This document shows, in pieces, positions 43,285-52,105 of a DNA stretch of 64,000 nt. Origin of the DNA: DASRJJ01 sp050730855 (GTDB lineage: Bacteria > Patescibacteriota > Saccharimonadia > Saccharimonadales > UBA4665). Positions within the stretch are counted from its first letter, which is position 1. The number at the start of each line of letters is the position of its first letter. The translations under genes and the position numbers were made by a program. The stretch lies in the NCBI GenBank assembly GCA_050730855.1, contig JBOHNU010000004.1, positions 32,971 to 96,970 of the forward strand, in the 5' to 3' direction. The notes under the pieces are model-generated. The model made no database searches and was not told the DNA's origin. It saw only the letters and a program-made list of their open reading frames with translations.

Positions 43285-44550
43285 TCACTTTTCAGCCTGC
43301 TTTAGAAGCGGCCGGATGCGGTTAAAAAGATAGAACGAGCCGGTAACGAGCAGGATTGGCTCGGGTCGGGCGAGAAGCCGGCGGAACGCACGCTCCGGCT
43401 CGGCCACAACTTCGACATTCCAAAAACCATGGACTTTGCACAGCGCGGCGACCAGCTCGGGGTCTTCACCGTAAGGCTCGGCCGTGTTCGGATGGCCGTA
43501 GGTAGTTACGATTAGATGATTTGCCAGCCCGGTCAGAACTTGCGTAGCCTGCTCTACCCTGCTGGCCTGCTTGGCCTTAAACGCCGCGAGAGCGGCCACC
43601 GGCTGGCCGGGATACATGGCTTGCAGACTATCCCGCAGCGCCGCCAGCTTTTGGGCGTTGTGTGCGCCGTCCAGAATAACCTTCTTGCCAGCCACCGTAA
43701 ACGGCTCCATCCGCGCCGGGATATGCGTGACTGCCGCCCGCTGCAAGGCGCCCGCGCCCAGCTGCGCCACACCGCCCTGCGCCAGTACTTCGGCCGCTGC
43801 CGCGCGCGCCAATCCAAAATTACGCCGCTGGAAAAGGGGCAATTCTGCAAAGTCATCACCCAACTCTTGGTCGATTATGTGCAGGTCGGCTTGCCGCTGC
43901 TTGGCGCGGTCGGCAATTACATCCATCACTTCCTGTCCTTGGTCGTAGCAAAAAACTTTATTGTGCAGGCCGATAATGCCCGCCTTGTTACCAGCGATTT
44001 CGGCCAAGCTGTCGCCCAGAACTTCCTGGTGGTCTAGGCCGATATCGGTTATAACGCACACTTTGCGCGGATTATCGACAACGTTGGTCGCGTCGAGCGT
44101 GCCGCCCAGACCGACCTCTACAACCGCGTAGTCCACGCCACGGCGGGCAAACTCCCAGTAAGCAAAAGCTGCCAAAAACTCAAACCGGGTAAGGACAATG
44201 CCGCTTTGCGACACCAAATCCGCAAAACTGGCCAGGTCGCTGCAAAACGCGCGTTCGGGCGGCGGGGTCAGGTTAATCTGCACCCGCTCGCTTAGCGCCT
44301 CGATGTGCGGCGACACGCTTAAACCCACCTTTTTGCCGGCCTGTCCCAGCAGCGCGGCCAGGTAGTAGCAGGTGGAGGTCTTCCCCGAAGTCCCGGCGAC
44401 ATGGATAACCCGCAGTTTGTTTTGCGGATTGCCCAAAAAATCCATCGCGCGTGTGATGTGCTCTAATGTATAGGCTGGGCGGGGAAGGTTAGCCGGCGCA
44501 AAACGCGCAAGTAGCGTCTCGGCATCGTCAAAGCTGGCTATCTGGAGCAT
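43285..44550 (-). CDS. folC: folylpolyglutamate/dihydrofolate synthase (FolC-type Mur ligase)
   Basis: The 421-aa protein has VIHVAGTSGKTSTCYYLA (P-loop), SPHIEALSERVQIN, VEVGLGGTLDATNVV and ITDIGLDHQEVLGDSL, all FolC motifs, plus ILDGAHN in the C-terminal domain. It adds glutamate to folates. TATAAT (complement 44557-44562) is 6 nt before the ATG. The start codon is only 20 bp from that of the divergent Nudix gene. Confidence 0.9.
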   Translation of the reverse strand: MLQIASFDDAETLLARFAPANLPRPAYTLEHITRAMDFLGNPQNKLRVIHVAGTSGKTSTCYYLAALLGQAGKKVGLSVSPHIEALSERVQINLTPPPERAFCSDLASFADLVSQSGIVLTRFEFLAAFAYWEFARRGVDYAVVEVGLGGTLDATNVVDNPRKVCVITDIGLDHQEVLGDSLAEIAGNKAGIIGLHNKVFCYDQGQEVMDVIADRAKQRQADLHIIDQELGDDFAELPLFQRRNFGLARAAAAEVLAQGGVAQLGAGALQRAAVTHIPARMEPFTVAGKKVILDGAHNAQKLAALRDSLQAMYPGQPVAALAAFKAKQASRVEQATQVLTGLANHLIVTTYGHPNTAEPYGEDPELVAALCKVHGFWNVEVVAEPERAFRRLLARPEPILLVTGSFYLFNRIRPLLKQAEK

Positions 44551-44556
44551 TTCTCT

Positions 44557-44564
44557 ATTATACT
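44557..44564. promoter_or_regulatory. overlapping divergent -10 boxes of two leaderless genes
   Basis: The 8-bp ATTATACT holds TATAAT for folC on the minus strand (44557-44562) and TATACT for the Nudix gene on the plus strand (44559-44564). Each lies 6 nt from its start codon, and the genes are 20 bp apart. Each -35 site must lie inside the other gene. Confidence 0.75.
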
Positions 44565-44570
44565 AGGGCG

Positions 44571-45011
44571 ATGGGAAAAGCAGTCAGAGCAATTATTATC
44601 GAGGACGGCCAGCTGTTAGTTATGCGGCGCACCAAGTACGGCAGCGAGTACTTCACGCTGGTTGGCGGCCAGGTCAAAAAGGACGAATCGCTTGAAGAAG
44701 CGCTGGCTCGCGAAGTCCGCGAAGAAACCGGCCTCGAAATCACTTCCATGCGGCCGGTGTTCTACGAACCGCACCCCGAGCCCTACAACGAGCAGTTTGT
44801 CTACCTCTGCGAGGTTGCGCCACACGGCGAAATTGCTGTACAACAGAGTTCCGAAGAGGGTTTTATGAACAAGCTCGAGATGAACATCCACGCCCCGGCG
44901 TGGGTCAGCACGCGGCGCGTCGAAACGCTCGACTTCCGCACTCCGCAACTCCAGACCGCTCTGGTGCAAGCTCTTAAAAAAGGCTTTCCGCAAACCGTGG
45001 TCAAGCTATAG
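44571..45011 (+). CDS. Nudix hydrolase
   Basis: The 146-aa protein has a full Nudix box: GGQVKKDESLEEALAREVRE followed by ETGL. These enzymes split nucleoside diphosphates linked to other groups; the substrate is unknown. TATACT lies 6 nt before the ATG. Confidence 0.9.
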   Translation: MGKAVRAIIIEDGQLLVMRRTKYGSEYFTLVGGQVKKDESLEEALAREVREETGLEITSMRPVFYEPHPEPYNEQFVYLCEVAPHGEIAVQQSSEEGFMNKLEMNIHAPAWVSTRRVETLDFRTPQLQTALVQALKKGFPQTVVKL

Positions 45012-45024
45012 CCTGGAGGTTCGT

Positions 45025-45633
45025 TTAAGCGACTATTCTCGGCTTGGCGCCGGACTGGTACAGATTATGCTGGCGTATGTAGCCGAGCACCCCGGGCTGC
45101 AGGCGGGACACACCCGCCGGATGATCTCGAATGCGCGACGACGCCTCGCCGTTATCCGGAGCAGAGATACAGGTATAGTCGGCCGCGTAGCCACAGCGGC
45201 GCTCCAGACTGCGCATGGCGTCGGCCACCAACTCCGGCGCCGCGCCGCGCCTTATGCCGACCGCCAGACGCATCTCCTTTAGCAGCCGCCCGATGTCGTC
45301 CCAGCGCTGCAGGCTCGCCACCACGTCGGAGCCAACCAAAAGCGTAAACTGCGCTCCCGGAAAGCGCGAACGCAGCTCCGGCAAGGTAGCCGCTACACTA
45401 AACTGCGCCGACTCCAAGCGCTCAACGCGCAGCCCTGCAGCCCTGCCAACAGCCAGCTCAAGCAGAGCAAGGCGATGCTCGATAGCCGTTACCCCGGTTT
45501 TGCTGCGCGGCCTATGTTCCGGCAAAAACACAACTTCATCAAGGCCGCACACTCGCCGCGCCTCAACCGCAAACGCCACATGACCCCGGTGAACCGGATC
45601 AAACGTCCCAGCAAAAATCCCAATCCGGCGCAT
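45025..45633 (-). CDS. nadD: nicotinate-nucleotide adenylyltransferase
   Basis: The protein (202 aa from ATG 45633) begins RRIGIFAGTFDPVHRGHVAFA with the nucleotidyltransferase HxGH motif and has FTLLVGSDVV and a late SSRIRD motif (ISxTxxR type). It makes deamido-NAD from nicotinate mononucleotide. A TATAAT (complement 45668-45673) lies only 1 nt before an upstream in-frame ATG at 45666, which favours 45633. Confidence 0.88.
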   Translation of the reverse strand: MRRIGIFAGTFDPVHRGHVAFAVEARRVCGLDEVVFLPEHRPRSKTGVTAIEHRLALLELAVGRAAGLRVERLESAQFSVAATLPELRSRFPGAQFTLLVGSDVVASLQRWDDIGRLLKEMRLAVGIRRGAAPELVADAMRSLERRCGYAADYTCISAPDNGEASSRIRDHPAGVSRLQPGVLGYIRQHNLYQSGAKPRIVA

Positions 45634-45838
45634 ACTCGGCAAGATTTGGACGCTATATTGTGCCATTATTATAAAGTTCTTTGAGGGCAGCTTCGCAAGA
45701 AAATGGTGGCTCTTTTCTGATAGTAGTCATACTGCCATTTTTACTGTTATGACGTCGTGCTGTCAATGTCAACTTCTATCTATATCTAAGATGAAACCTG
45801 CTGTATCCAGATCCCGGCTGTATGAAAATCTTGAGAAG

Positions 45839-47272
45839 TTATGTGAGAGCGAAAAAGTCCCAAGGAACCATAACTGATTGCTTATCGGATGAAAGCATTA
45901 ATGGCTGCACCGAGATTGTCAATCCGTATCGGCACTTCAGTCTCTTCATTGTAGCGTTGACCTGACGAGCATCTTTAAGCCCCTTGCCGACTTCGATGGC
46001 AATCTGGGAAACGCCGTCCTTATATAGGAAATCTGCCGAGCCTTTAGTACTATCGTATACAACTTCGCCATGCCGCAAGGCTCCAAACGTACGATAAAAA
46101 TGAAGTCCCGTAACATCTTCAAGCAACCGACCCTCTCGTGTAGAGGCAGTGTCGGACGAGCCAGCAATGTAGAATAATGAGGATCGTATGGCAGGGCTCA
46201 TGAAGAGGTATTTCGAAGGTTTTTTGCTAGCCGTTGTCTGTTGGCCGTTTGGAGGAATTCGGATGAGAACTTCCGCCTTCACCAAAGCGTCGTAAATATT
46301 ATTTAAAGTTACGCGAGTTATTTTCAGTATCTCGCTTAACTTATTGTCGCTAACAGCATCGCTCTCGGCAAGTATATATAGCAGTCTTTTAATTGCTGGA
46401 ACGGTGTCTTGTGTGAACTTGCCAATCTGCAGTAAGTCCTTAGTAATTACCTTGTCCATATTTGACAAAATGGCATCAGAAATGTCGGCGTAAGATCTCT
46501 CGGTTAGAACGAAAGGTAGGCTACCGGCGGCAAGGTAATATCGCCAGTGGCTTCGATCAACTTTAGCCCAGTATTGATCCACGCGTAATCTCAAGGAGCT
46601 CAAACGCGCGTAGCATTCTTCCGCGTCCCGGCTATTGTACAGCGCATCAAGGATTAGTTTTTTGAGTCCTTTGTCTGGGTAAACGTCATTCTTTACCATC
46701 TCGAACTCACAAAAGCTCATCGGGTACATCCGCTCCATAACCGCTCGTCTGCCTGTTACGTCAGCGGTATCCTGCAGGTGCACGGCAGATGACCCCGTAC
46801 AGACAAGAAAGACCTTCTCCGTCCTGTCCACCAACGCCTTAAGGACAGGCGCCCACTTTGGGTCGCTTTGGACTTCATCAATTAAGATAAACGTAGGTTT
46901 AGTAAGAACTTCGTAGCTCTCACCTAAAAGCCGCTCATATTCATTCAATACGTCCACCAAGTCGCTGCCGAGCGTTTCTACTGCTTCGTTAAGAGAAAAA
47001 TAAATAAGATTTATATTTTCGCCATATTCCTTATAAAGGTAATTATGTGACTGTGCTAGTATAGTAGTCTTACCGGTGCCCCTAAGACCTGGGATAATAA
47101 CCCATCTTTTGCCCGCCTTTGTTCTTAGAAAAATATCCAGGTACTGCTTTGTTTTTATAAAGATATACCGCTGTGGATAAACACGACCGTTAGGGCTAGC
47201 TATATACTTTCTAAGCCGCTGCCTTCCAAGTGCAAGCTGTCTCTGTATGTACTCCGTAGTGTCTCTGTTCAT
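45839..47272 (-). CDS. AAA+ ATPase with DUF4143-like C terminus
   Basis: The 477-aa protein has a Walker A GLRGTGKTTI, Walker B FILIDEVQ, the sensor CTGSSAVHL and the C-terminal DUF4143-like nuclease-fold region. Such archaeal/bacterial ATPases are common in mobile and defence islands, with unknown targets. The start at 47272 is preferred because TATACT (complement 47279-47284) lies 6 nt upstream; the frame is open to 47365. It sits next to a tRNA fragment and a toxin-antitoxin pair. Confidence 0.82.
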   Translation of the reverse strand: MNRDTTEYIQRQLALGRQRLRKYIASPNGRVYPQRYIFIKTKQYLDIFLRTKAGKRWVIIPGLRGTGKTTILAQSHNYLYKEYGENINLIYFSLNEAVETLGSDLVDVLNEYERLLGESYEVLTKPTFILIDEVQSDPKWAPVLKALVDRTEKVFLVCTGSSAVHLQDTADVTGRRAVMERMYPMSFCEFEMVKNDVYPDKGLKKLILDALYNSRDAEECYARLSSLRLRVDQYWAKVDRSHWRYYLAAGSLPFVLTERSYADISDAILSNMDKVITKDLLQIGKFTQDTVPAIKRLLYILAESDAVSDNKLSEILKITRVTLNNIYDALVKAEVLIRIPPNGQQTTASKKPSKYLFMSPAIRSSLFYIAGSSDTASTREGRLLEDVTGLHFYRTFGALRHGEVVYDSTKGSADFLYKDGVSQIAIEVGKGLKDARQVNATMKRLKCRYGLTISVQPLMLSSDKQSVMVPWDFFALT

Positions 47273-47360
47273 ATTACTAGTATACCGTACTATACAAGTA
47301 AGTCCAGTCTTTTGTATAATGCAGTATACTAGTGATTTATACACGGTTAAATCATTTACA

Positions 47361-47395
47361 GCCATGCAGGATTCGAACCCGCGAAACAGATAGGA
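47361..47395 (-). other. tRNA 3'-end fragment (possible integration scar)
   Basis: On the minus strand GCGGG-TTCGAAT-CCTGC is a perfect T arm followed by ATGGC, but no D or anticodon arm precedes it. It does not match the complete tRNAs in this window. Such fragments often mark the far att site of an element integrated in a tRNA gene. Confidence 0.5.
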
Positions 47396-47410
47396 AATCC
47401 ATGATCAAAC

Positions 47411-47438
47411 AAAAGATGCCGAATTGTCGGCATCTTTA
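47411..47438 (-). terminator. intrinsic terminator of the PemK/AbrB operon
   Basis: AAAGATGCCGA and TCGGCATCTTT form an 11-bp stem with an ATTG loop; TTTTGTTT follows on the minus strand, 22 nt after the toxin stop. Confidence 0.8.
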
Positions 47439-47459
47439 TATCTGTAATTACACAAAGAT

Positions 47460-47798
47460 CTAGGCCTTGTCGTTGAATAGGGTTTTGACTTGTGAGAGTG
47501 TGGCTCTTCGTGCCTCGCCATTCAGCCTACCTACTGCCTTCTCGACTATGGAGAGTTCGGCAGTAAACAACTTATCCGGACGAATATAGCTAGTAATTGG
47601 TAGCCCGCCTTCAGCAAAATCTTCCTTGGTAAGTTTAATCGCCGTTTTACTCGTATATGCCTTTGAAGTAATTTGACAAAGTATAATGTTTCCAAATTCC
47701 GCCTCGGCTAGAACCAAAGCGGGGCTAAGCTTTTGCCCGCTTAGGTCAGAGAAAGGGAACACAACGGCAACCACGTCGTCAACTACAAATTTGACCAT
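47460..47798 (-). CDS. PemK/MazF-type toxin
   Basis: The 112-aa protein has VVDDVVAVVFPFSDLSGQKL, PALVLAEAEFGNIILCQITS and a late ELSIVEKAVGRL, as in the PemK/MazF fold of mRNA interferases. It is distant from the MazF at 37950. Its ATG overlaps the antitoxin gene by 16 nt. Confidence 0.85.
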   Translation of the reverse strand: MVKFVVDDVVAVVFPFSDLSGQKLSPALVLAEAEFGNIILCQITSKAYTSKTAIKLTKEDFAEGGLPITSYIRPDKLFTAELSIVEKAVGRLNGEARRATLSQVKTLFNDKA

Positions 47799-48016
47799 GC
47801 CTTGTCTTCTTCCGGACGTTCCCAATCTTTACGAAGGAATGCTTCGCTTAATAAAGCAGTTTCAACATTGTCTTTGCCCGTCTTGAGGGGGGTAATCTTA
47901 AGGCCTGATCTCGTCACTTTTATTTCAACGTCTTTGTAAATACCGCTTTCTTTGAGCAGTACTTTGGGGATTCTGATTCCGCGTGAGTTGCCGATGGCAA
48001 TAATTGTCGTACGCAT
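47783..48016 (-). CDS. AbrB-type antitoxin
   Basis: The 77-aa protein begins RTTIIAIGNSRGIRIPKVLLKESG, the AbrB/MazE DNA-binding fold, and has an acidic, Trp-containing tail (RKDWERPEEDKAW). The start at 48016 is the family start; an upstream ATG at 48049 is unlikely. A 14-bp palindrome covers the start codon and may be its own operator. Confidence 0.85.
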   Translation of the reverse strand: MRTTIIAIGNSRGIRIPKVLLKESGIYKDVEIKVTRSGLKITPLKTGKDNVETALLSEAFLRKDWERPEEDKAWSNL

Positions 48017-48028
48017 AGTAATTACTAT
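48015..48028. promoter_or_regulatory. palindromic operator at the antitoxin start
   Basis: ATAGTAATTACTAT is a perfect 14-bp palindrome overlapping the antitoxin start codon; a related AGTAACTAC follows at 48030-48038. It is a plausible autoregulatory site. Confidence 0.55.
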
Positions 48029-48114
48029 GTAGTTACTTATGAAAGTCACGTCAAGTAATAGACAAAGTTGCAGAATTTACTTCTGGCGGTTATTTTCTAA
48101 TCTGTTATTTTGCG

Positions 48115-48191
48115 TGGTACCCGCGGAGGGATTCGAACCCCCGACACCTGGTTCCGAAGACCAGTGCTCTAATCCGCTGAGCTACGCGGGC
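48115..48191 (-). tRNA. tRNA-Arg (anticodon UCG)
   Basis: The acceptor GCCCGCG pairs with CGCGGGU, and the anticodon stem CTGGT/ACCAG closes loop CTTCGGA (anticodon UCG). The T arm is GGGGG-TTCGAAT-CCCTC. CCA is encoded (48115-48117). Confidence 0.94.
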
Positions 48192-48229
48192 ATACCTGAC
48201 AGTATAGCAAAATCCACCTCTGTTTTACA

Positions 48230-48643
48230 CTAAAACTTGATCAAAAAGTACGGTTTACGCAAGTAAATCGAAAACTTCGGGCGTTTGTGATGTATTTTGA
48301 TAAGATGCGTGTGCTGGTGCTCCACCGAGCGAACGACGTTGCCTACCCCACGAGCGTATGCGCTGTAATCGTGCGATTCGTAGTCGGCGATAAGATCGAT
48401 AATATCTAGTCGTTCGGGTTCTGTCAGCTCCTTCATGCTTTTGACATGGCGCTTCGGCACAACCAACAAATGATCTGAAACGTCGTGTCCCTCCCAAACA
48501 TCGTAAAACGTCAGATTAAACACAATGTAGGCATGTTTAGTTTCTTTAATTGCCCTGCCCAACGTCACGCTGTCACAAAACGGGCATTCCGACACTTTCT
48601 GCCGATCCCAATATTTCTTGACTGTCTTGCGGTAGTGGTGCAT
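48230..48643 (-). CDS. HIT-family protein
   Basis: The protein (137 aa from ATG 48643) has CPFCDS near its start, HLLVVPKRHV and the His triad EHQHTHLIKI. HIT proteins hydrolyse or transfer nucleotidyl groups. An upstream TTG at 48667 would add 8 residues. Substrate unknown. Confidence 0.85.
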   Translation of the reverse strand: MHHYRKTVKKYWDRQKVSECPFCDSVTLGRAIKETKHAYIVFNLTFYDVWEGHDVSDHLLVVPKRHVKSMKELTEPERLDIIDLIADYESHDYSAYARGVGNVVRSVEHQHTHLIKIHHKRPKFSIYLRKPYFLIKF

Positions 48644-48748
48644 GGGGAGTTTAAACCAAAATGACAATCCGCCGGGATGCTGTACTTCCGACGGACAAAC
48701 TCGAAACCTGCGCCTATGCCCAGTATTTCACTAGCATTATACTACGGT

Positions 48749-49270
48749 TTACTTTTCTTGAACAGAGGGCGGGAGCTGGCGCGGCACAGCGGGCGCCAGC
48801 ACGGCTTGCAGCGTCTTCAGCACCATAGCGGCTTGTTCACGGCTCATGCCGACGCGCGCTGTTACCAGCGCCTGAGGCGTGCCGGTGCCTTGGGCAAAGT
48901 TCATAATAACACCGCTGCCGTTGGCCATAACTTGCACGCCGTCGCTGTAAACCACGCGCGGGTCGACAGCCATGATCATCACCATTGTCTTGTTGGCGTG
49001 CGGTTGTACGGGGTCTTCGTCTTGGCGGTCGTAGCCGGCCAGCTGCCATAACCCGGCGGCATCATCCTCGTGGATGCCGAAATGACTTATAAGCAGCATA
49101 AGAATGTCTTCGGATGGCCGCAGATTCCCTTGCTCTATCCTAAGCAAAGTTTGCTCATCGATCTCGACAGCGCCAGATACGTCGGCCACCGACTCCTTAC
49201 GGCGCTGACGCCATTGTTTAAGTGTGTCGCCTAGCTGCATAAATGGTAGTTTGCTGTGCTCGTCTTTCAT
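48749..49270 (-). CDS. XRE-family HTH protein
   Basis: The 173-aa protein has an N-terminal XRE HTH (about 13-70: LKQWRQRRKESVADVSGAVE then LLRIEQGNLRPSEDILMLL). The rest, with a central VMIMAVDPRVVYSDGVQV stretch, is not recognised and ends in a Pro-rich tail. TATAAT lies about 10 nt before the ATG. It is divergent to murB and may regulate it. Confidence 0.8.
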   Translation of the reverse strand: MKDEHSKLPFMQLGDTLKQWRQRRKESVADVSGAVEIDEQTLLRIEQGNLRPSEDILMLLISHFGIHEDDAAGLWQLAGYDRQDEDPVQPHANKTMVMIMAVDPRVVYSDGVQVMANGSGVIMNFAQGTGTPQALVTARVGMSREQAAMVLKTLQAVLAPAVPRQLPPSVQEK

Positions 49271-49319
49271 CCGAAGTATTATTATATGCTGTTATTCCGT
49301 GTGTGCAATAATAAAAATC

Positions 49320-50348
49320 ATGCAAGTGCAACAAAATGTACCCTTATCCCAACATTCCACCATGCGCCTAGGCGGCAAAGCAGCCTTTTTAGTCGAAGTA
49401 ACGAGCCGCCCGGAGGTTGAGCAAGCCGTGCAGTTCGCGCTGGAAAAACAAATCCCGATGCTGATGATAGGCGACGGCAGCAACATCGTCTGGCGCGATG
49501 AGGGATTCCCCGGCCTGATTATAGTGAACAACATCAAACGGTTCGAGACTCAGCACGAAGACGAACAAAACGTGTACATCACGGCTGGGGCAGGGGATCA
49601 CTGGGACGCGGTGGTGGCGCGTACGGTCGCGATGGGGCTAACCGGTATCGAGGCACTCAGCCTCATACCCGGCACGGCAGGCGCTACCCCCGTGCAAAAT
49701 GTCGGCGCGTACGGCCAAGAGATTGCCGACACGCTGACTGCCGTAGAAGCCTACGACACCCAAACCAAAGCATTTGTGACGCTGCGCGGCGCCGATTGCG
49801 GGTTTGGCTACCGCACCAGCCGGTTCAAAACCGCCGACCGCGGCCGGTTTTTGATAACCGCCATCACCCTGCATCTGGTGCGCGGCTCTATGCCACCGCC
49901 GTTTTACGGCACGCTGCAAACATACCTAGAAGAACACAACATCACCGATTACAGCCCGGCCAGCATCCGCCAGGCGGTCATCGCCATCCGGCAAAGCAAA
50001 TTGCCCGACCCGGCAAAGGTGGCCAACAACGGATCGTTCTTTGCCAACCCCGTTATTTCCGAAAAGGCGCTTGCCGCGCTGCAGGCCACCCACCCCGACA
50101 TGCCGCATTGGCCAGCCGGTGACGGCCAATATAAAATCCCCGCCGCTTGGCTGGTAGAGCAAACCGGATTTAAGGATTTTCATGACCCTAAAACCGGCAT
50201 GGCCACCTGGCCGCAGCAACCGCTGGTGCTTGTAAACGAACACGCCCAATCCACCGCCCAACTGCTCGCCTTCCGCCAAAAAATCCTCGACGGGGTTAAA
50301 GCCAAATTTGATTTAACGCTCCACCAAGAACCGGAACTTTTGCCATAA
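49320..50348 (+). CDS. murB: UDP-N-acetylenolpyruvoylglucosamine reductase
   Basis: The 342-aa protein has STMRLGGKAAFLVEV, LMIGDGSNIVWRD, the FAD-binding LSLIPGTAGATPVQNVGAYG, and the active-site Ser in NNGSFFANPV. It reduces UDP-GlcNAc-enolpyruvate to UDP-MurNAc. The frame is open to 49224, but the family start is at 49320. Confidence 0.94.
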   Translation: MQVQQNVPLSQHSTMRLGGKAAFLVEVTSRPEVEQAVQFALEKQIPMLMIGDGSNIVWRDEGFPGLIIVNNIKRFETQHEDEQNVYITAGAGDHWDAVVARTVAMGLTGIEALSLIPGTAGATPVQNVGAYGQEIADTLTAVEAYDTQTKAFVTLRGADCGFGYRTSRFKTADRGRFLITAITLHLVRGSMPPPFYGTLQTYLEEHNITDYSPASIRQAVIAIRQSKLPDPAKVANNGSFFANPVISEKALAALQATHPDMPHWPAGDGQYKIPAAWLVEQTGFKDFHDPKTGMATWPQQPLVLVNEHAQSTAQLLAFRQKILDGVKAKFDLTLHQEPELLP

Positions 50349-50352
50349 AGTC

Positions 50353-50381
50353 TTGGCCTCCAAAAACGCTTATGCTACGAT
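50353..50381 (+). promoter_or_regulatory. promoter of the proline-rich protein gene
   Basis: TTGGCC (50353-50358), 17 nt and TACGAT (50376-50381) precede an AAGGAG site (50401-50406) and a GTG start at 50412. Confidence 0.6.
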
Positions 50382-50411
50382 AGAGTTTCGTCTCATAAGA
50401 AAGGAGTTCTT

Positions 50412-50717
50412 GTGGAATTACAAAAATCTACAGTTGATATACAACCTGTCGCCCTACCCGAAGTTCGCGGCTGGCAACCGACAACACTAGACCGGCTAAG
50501 CGTATTGGCTCTGCAGGGAGCGGCAACAACCCTGACTAATGCCGAAGTTCCTTCAGTAAATCTTGAGGGCGAAAACCCACCCCTGCCAAAGCGCGAACCA
50601 GATCCAGGCAGACCCAATCCCGGCACTACTCCCAAAACACCCCCCAAAGATCCATCACCGGGTCGCAAAGAGCCCAGTCCATTGCGCAAGCCTAAGCTGG
50701 CAGTGGAAAGTCTTTAG
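50412..50717 (+). CDS. small proline-rich protein of unknown function
   Basis: The 101-aa protein starts with GTG after AAGGAG. Its first 50 residues are mixed; the second half is Pro/Lys/Glu rich (PPLPKREPDPGRPNPGTTP) and surely disordered. There is no signal peptide or known domain. It has its own promoter and ends 26 bp inside the convergent glyA. Confidence 0.6.
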   Translation: MELQKSTVDIQPVALPEVRGWQPTTLDRLSVLALQGAATTLTNAEVPSVNLEGENPPLPKREPDPGRPNPGTTPKTPPKDPSPGRKEPSPLRKPKLAVESL

Positions 50718-51951
50718 CGAAAACTTCGATTTCTTGTTTGATTTTTTCTAGCTTTGCGTCTTGGCCGTTGGCTTGGACGGCGCGGTCGACCCATTCGGCG
50801 ACTTGGTCCATTTCGGCTTCTTTAAGCCCACGGGTAGTGAGCGCTGGCGTACCCATGCGGATGCCGCTGGGGCTAAACGGCGGGCGCGGGTCGAATGGCA
50901 CGGTGTTTTTGTTAACGGTTATGCCGGCCGCGCCCAGGGCTTTCTCGGCGTCGGCGCCGATAATTCCCTTGCTTGTCAGGTCAACCAGCAAAAGATGGTT
51001 GTCGGTGCCGCCAGTAACCAACTGGTAGCCTTTCTCTGTTAGCTTTTCAGCTAAGCGCTTAGCGTTTTTTACAATCTGCTTGCCGTATTCCTTAAACGCC
51101 GGCTGGGCTGCCTCGCGCAGCGCCACGGCGATGGCCGCGGTTTGATGGTTGTGCGGGCCGCCTTGCAAGCCTGGAATAATTGCCCGGTCAATAAGTGTTG
51201 GCAGGTTTTCGCGGGTGCGTTCGGAGGCTTTGAGCGGATTAGACGGATTGCCGTTGCACAAAATCATCGCGCCGCGCGGACCACGCAAAGTTTTGTGCGT
51301 GGTGGTGGTGATAACATCGGCAATGCCGGCGGGTGACGGATGTTCCCCGGCTACAACCAAACCAGCTATGTGCGAAATGTCGGCAATCAAAAAGGCGCCG
51401 CATAAATCAGCAATCTCGCGCAGACGTTTCCAGTCAAAAATGCGCGGATAGGCAGTCGCGCCCACAAAAATCAGCTTTGGCTTATACTCTTTTACTAGCG
51501 CGGCCATGGCGTCGTAGTCGAGCCAGCCATCTTTCCCGGTACTGTATTGGACGGAGTTAAACCACTTGCCCGAAAAGTTTACCTTTAGGCCGTGGGTCAT
51601 GTGGCCGCCAAAGTACAAAGCCATGCCCATCACCGTGTCGCCCGGGTCGGCCAGCGCAAAGTACACCGCCATGTTAGCCGGGCTGCCAGAGTACGGTTGC
51701 ACGTTGGCATGGCTGACGCCAAACAAGGCTTTCGCACGGTCGCGGGCTAAGTTTTCCACTTTGTCCACAATTTCGCAGCCACCATAGTAGCGCTTGCCTG
51801 GGTATCCCTCGGAATACTTGTCGGTCAGGCGGCTGCCCAGCGCCTTTAGCACCTCGCCCGAGGTGTGGTTTTCGCTGGGGATCATTTCTAACCCCTCGCT
51901 TTGGCGTTTTACTTCGGCGGCAATTAGCTTCTCTATTTCTGTATCTTGCAT
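50692..51951 (-). CDS. glyA: serine hydroxymethyltransferase
   Basis: The 419-aa PLP enzyme has SEGYPGKRYYGGCEIVD, VQPYSGSPANMAVYFAL, the PLP Lys in TTTTHKTLRGPRGAMI and NTVPFDPRPPFSPSGIRMG. It makes glycine and methylene-tetrahydrofolate from serine, feeding FolD. AGGA precedes the ATG by 9 nt. Confidence 0.96.
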   Translation of the reverse strand: MQDTEIEKLIAAEVKRQSEGLEMIPSENHTSGEVLKALGSRLTDKYSEGYPGKRYYGGCEIVDKVENLARDRAKALFGVSHANVQPYSGSPANMAVYFALADPGDTVMGMALYFGGHMTHGLKVNFSGKWFNSVQYSTGKDGWLDYDAMAALVKEYKPKLIFVGATAYPRIFDWKRLREIADLCGAFLIADISHIAGLVVAGEHPSPAGIADVITTTTHKTLRGPRGAMILCNGNPSNPLKASERTRENLPTLIDRAIIPGLQGGPHNHQTAAIAVALREAAQPAFKEYGKQIVKNAKRLAEKLTEKGYQLVTGGTDNHLLLVDLTSKGIIGADAEKALGAAGITVNKNTVPFDPRPPFSPSGIRMGTPALTTRGLKEAEMDQVAEWVDRAVQANGQDAKLEKIKQEIEVFAKDFPLPA

Positions 51952-52105
51952 AAAGTTTATCCTTGTTTAATCGTTACCGGTGTTGCCGCCGCGTCATATC
52001 ATGCGCTTATTGTAGCAGTTGGCGGCTGGTGCTACACTAAAAGCAAGTTGTAAAGATTAAAACAGGTAGCTTGCGTTATATCAAATATGGTATTACAGTA
52101 GATGT

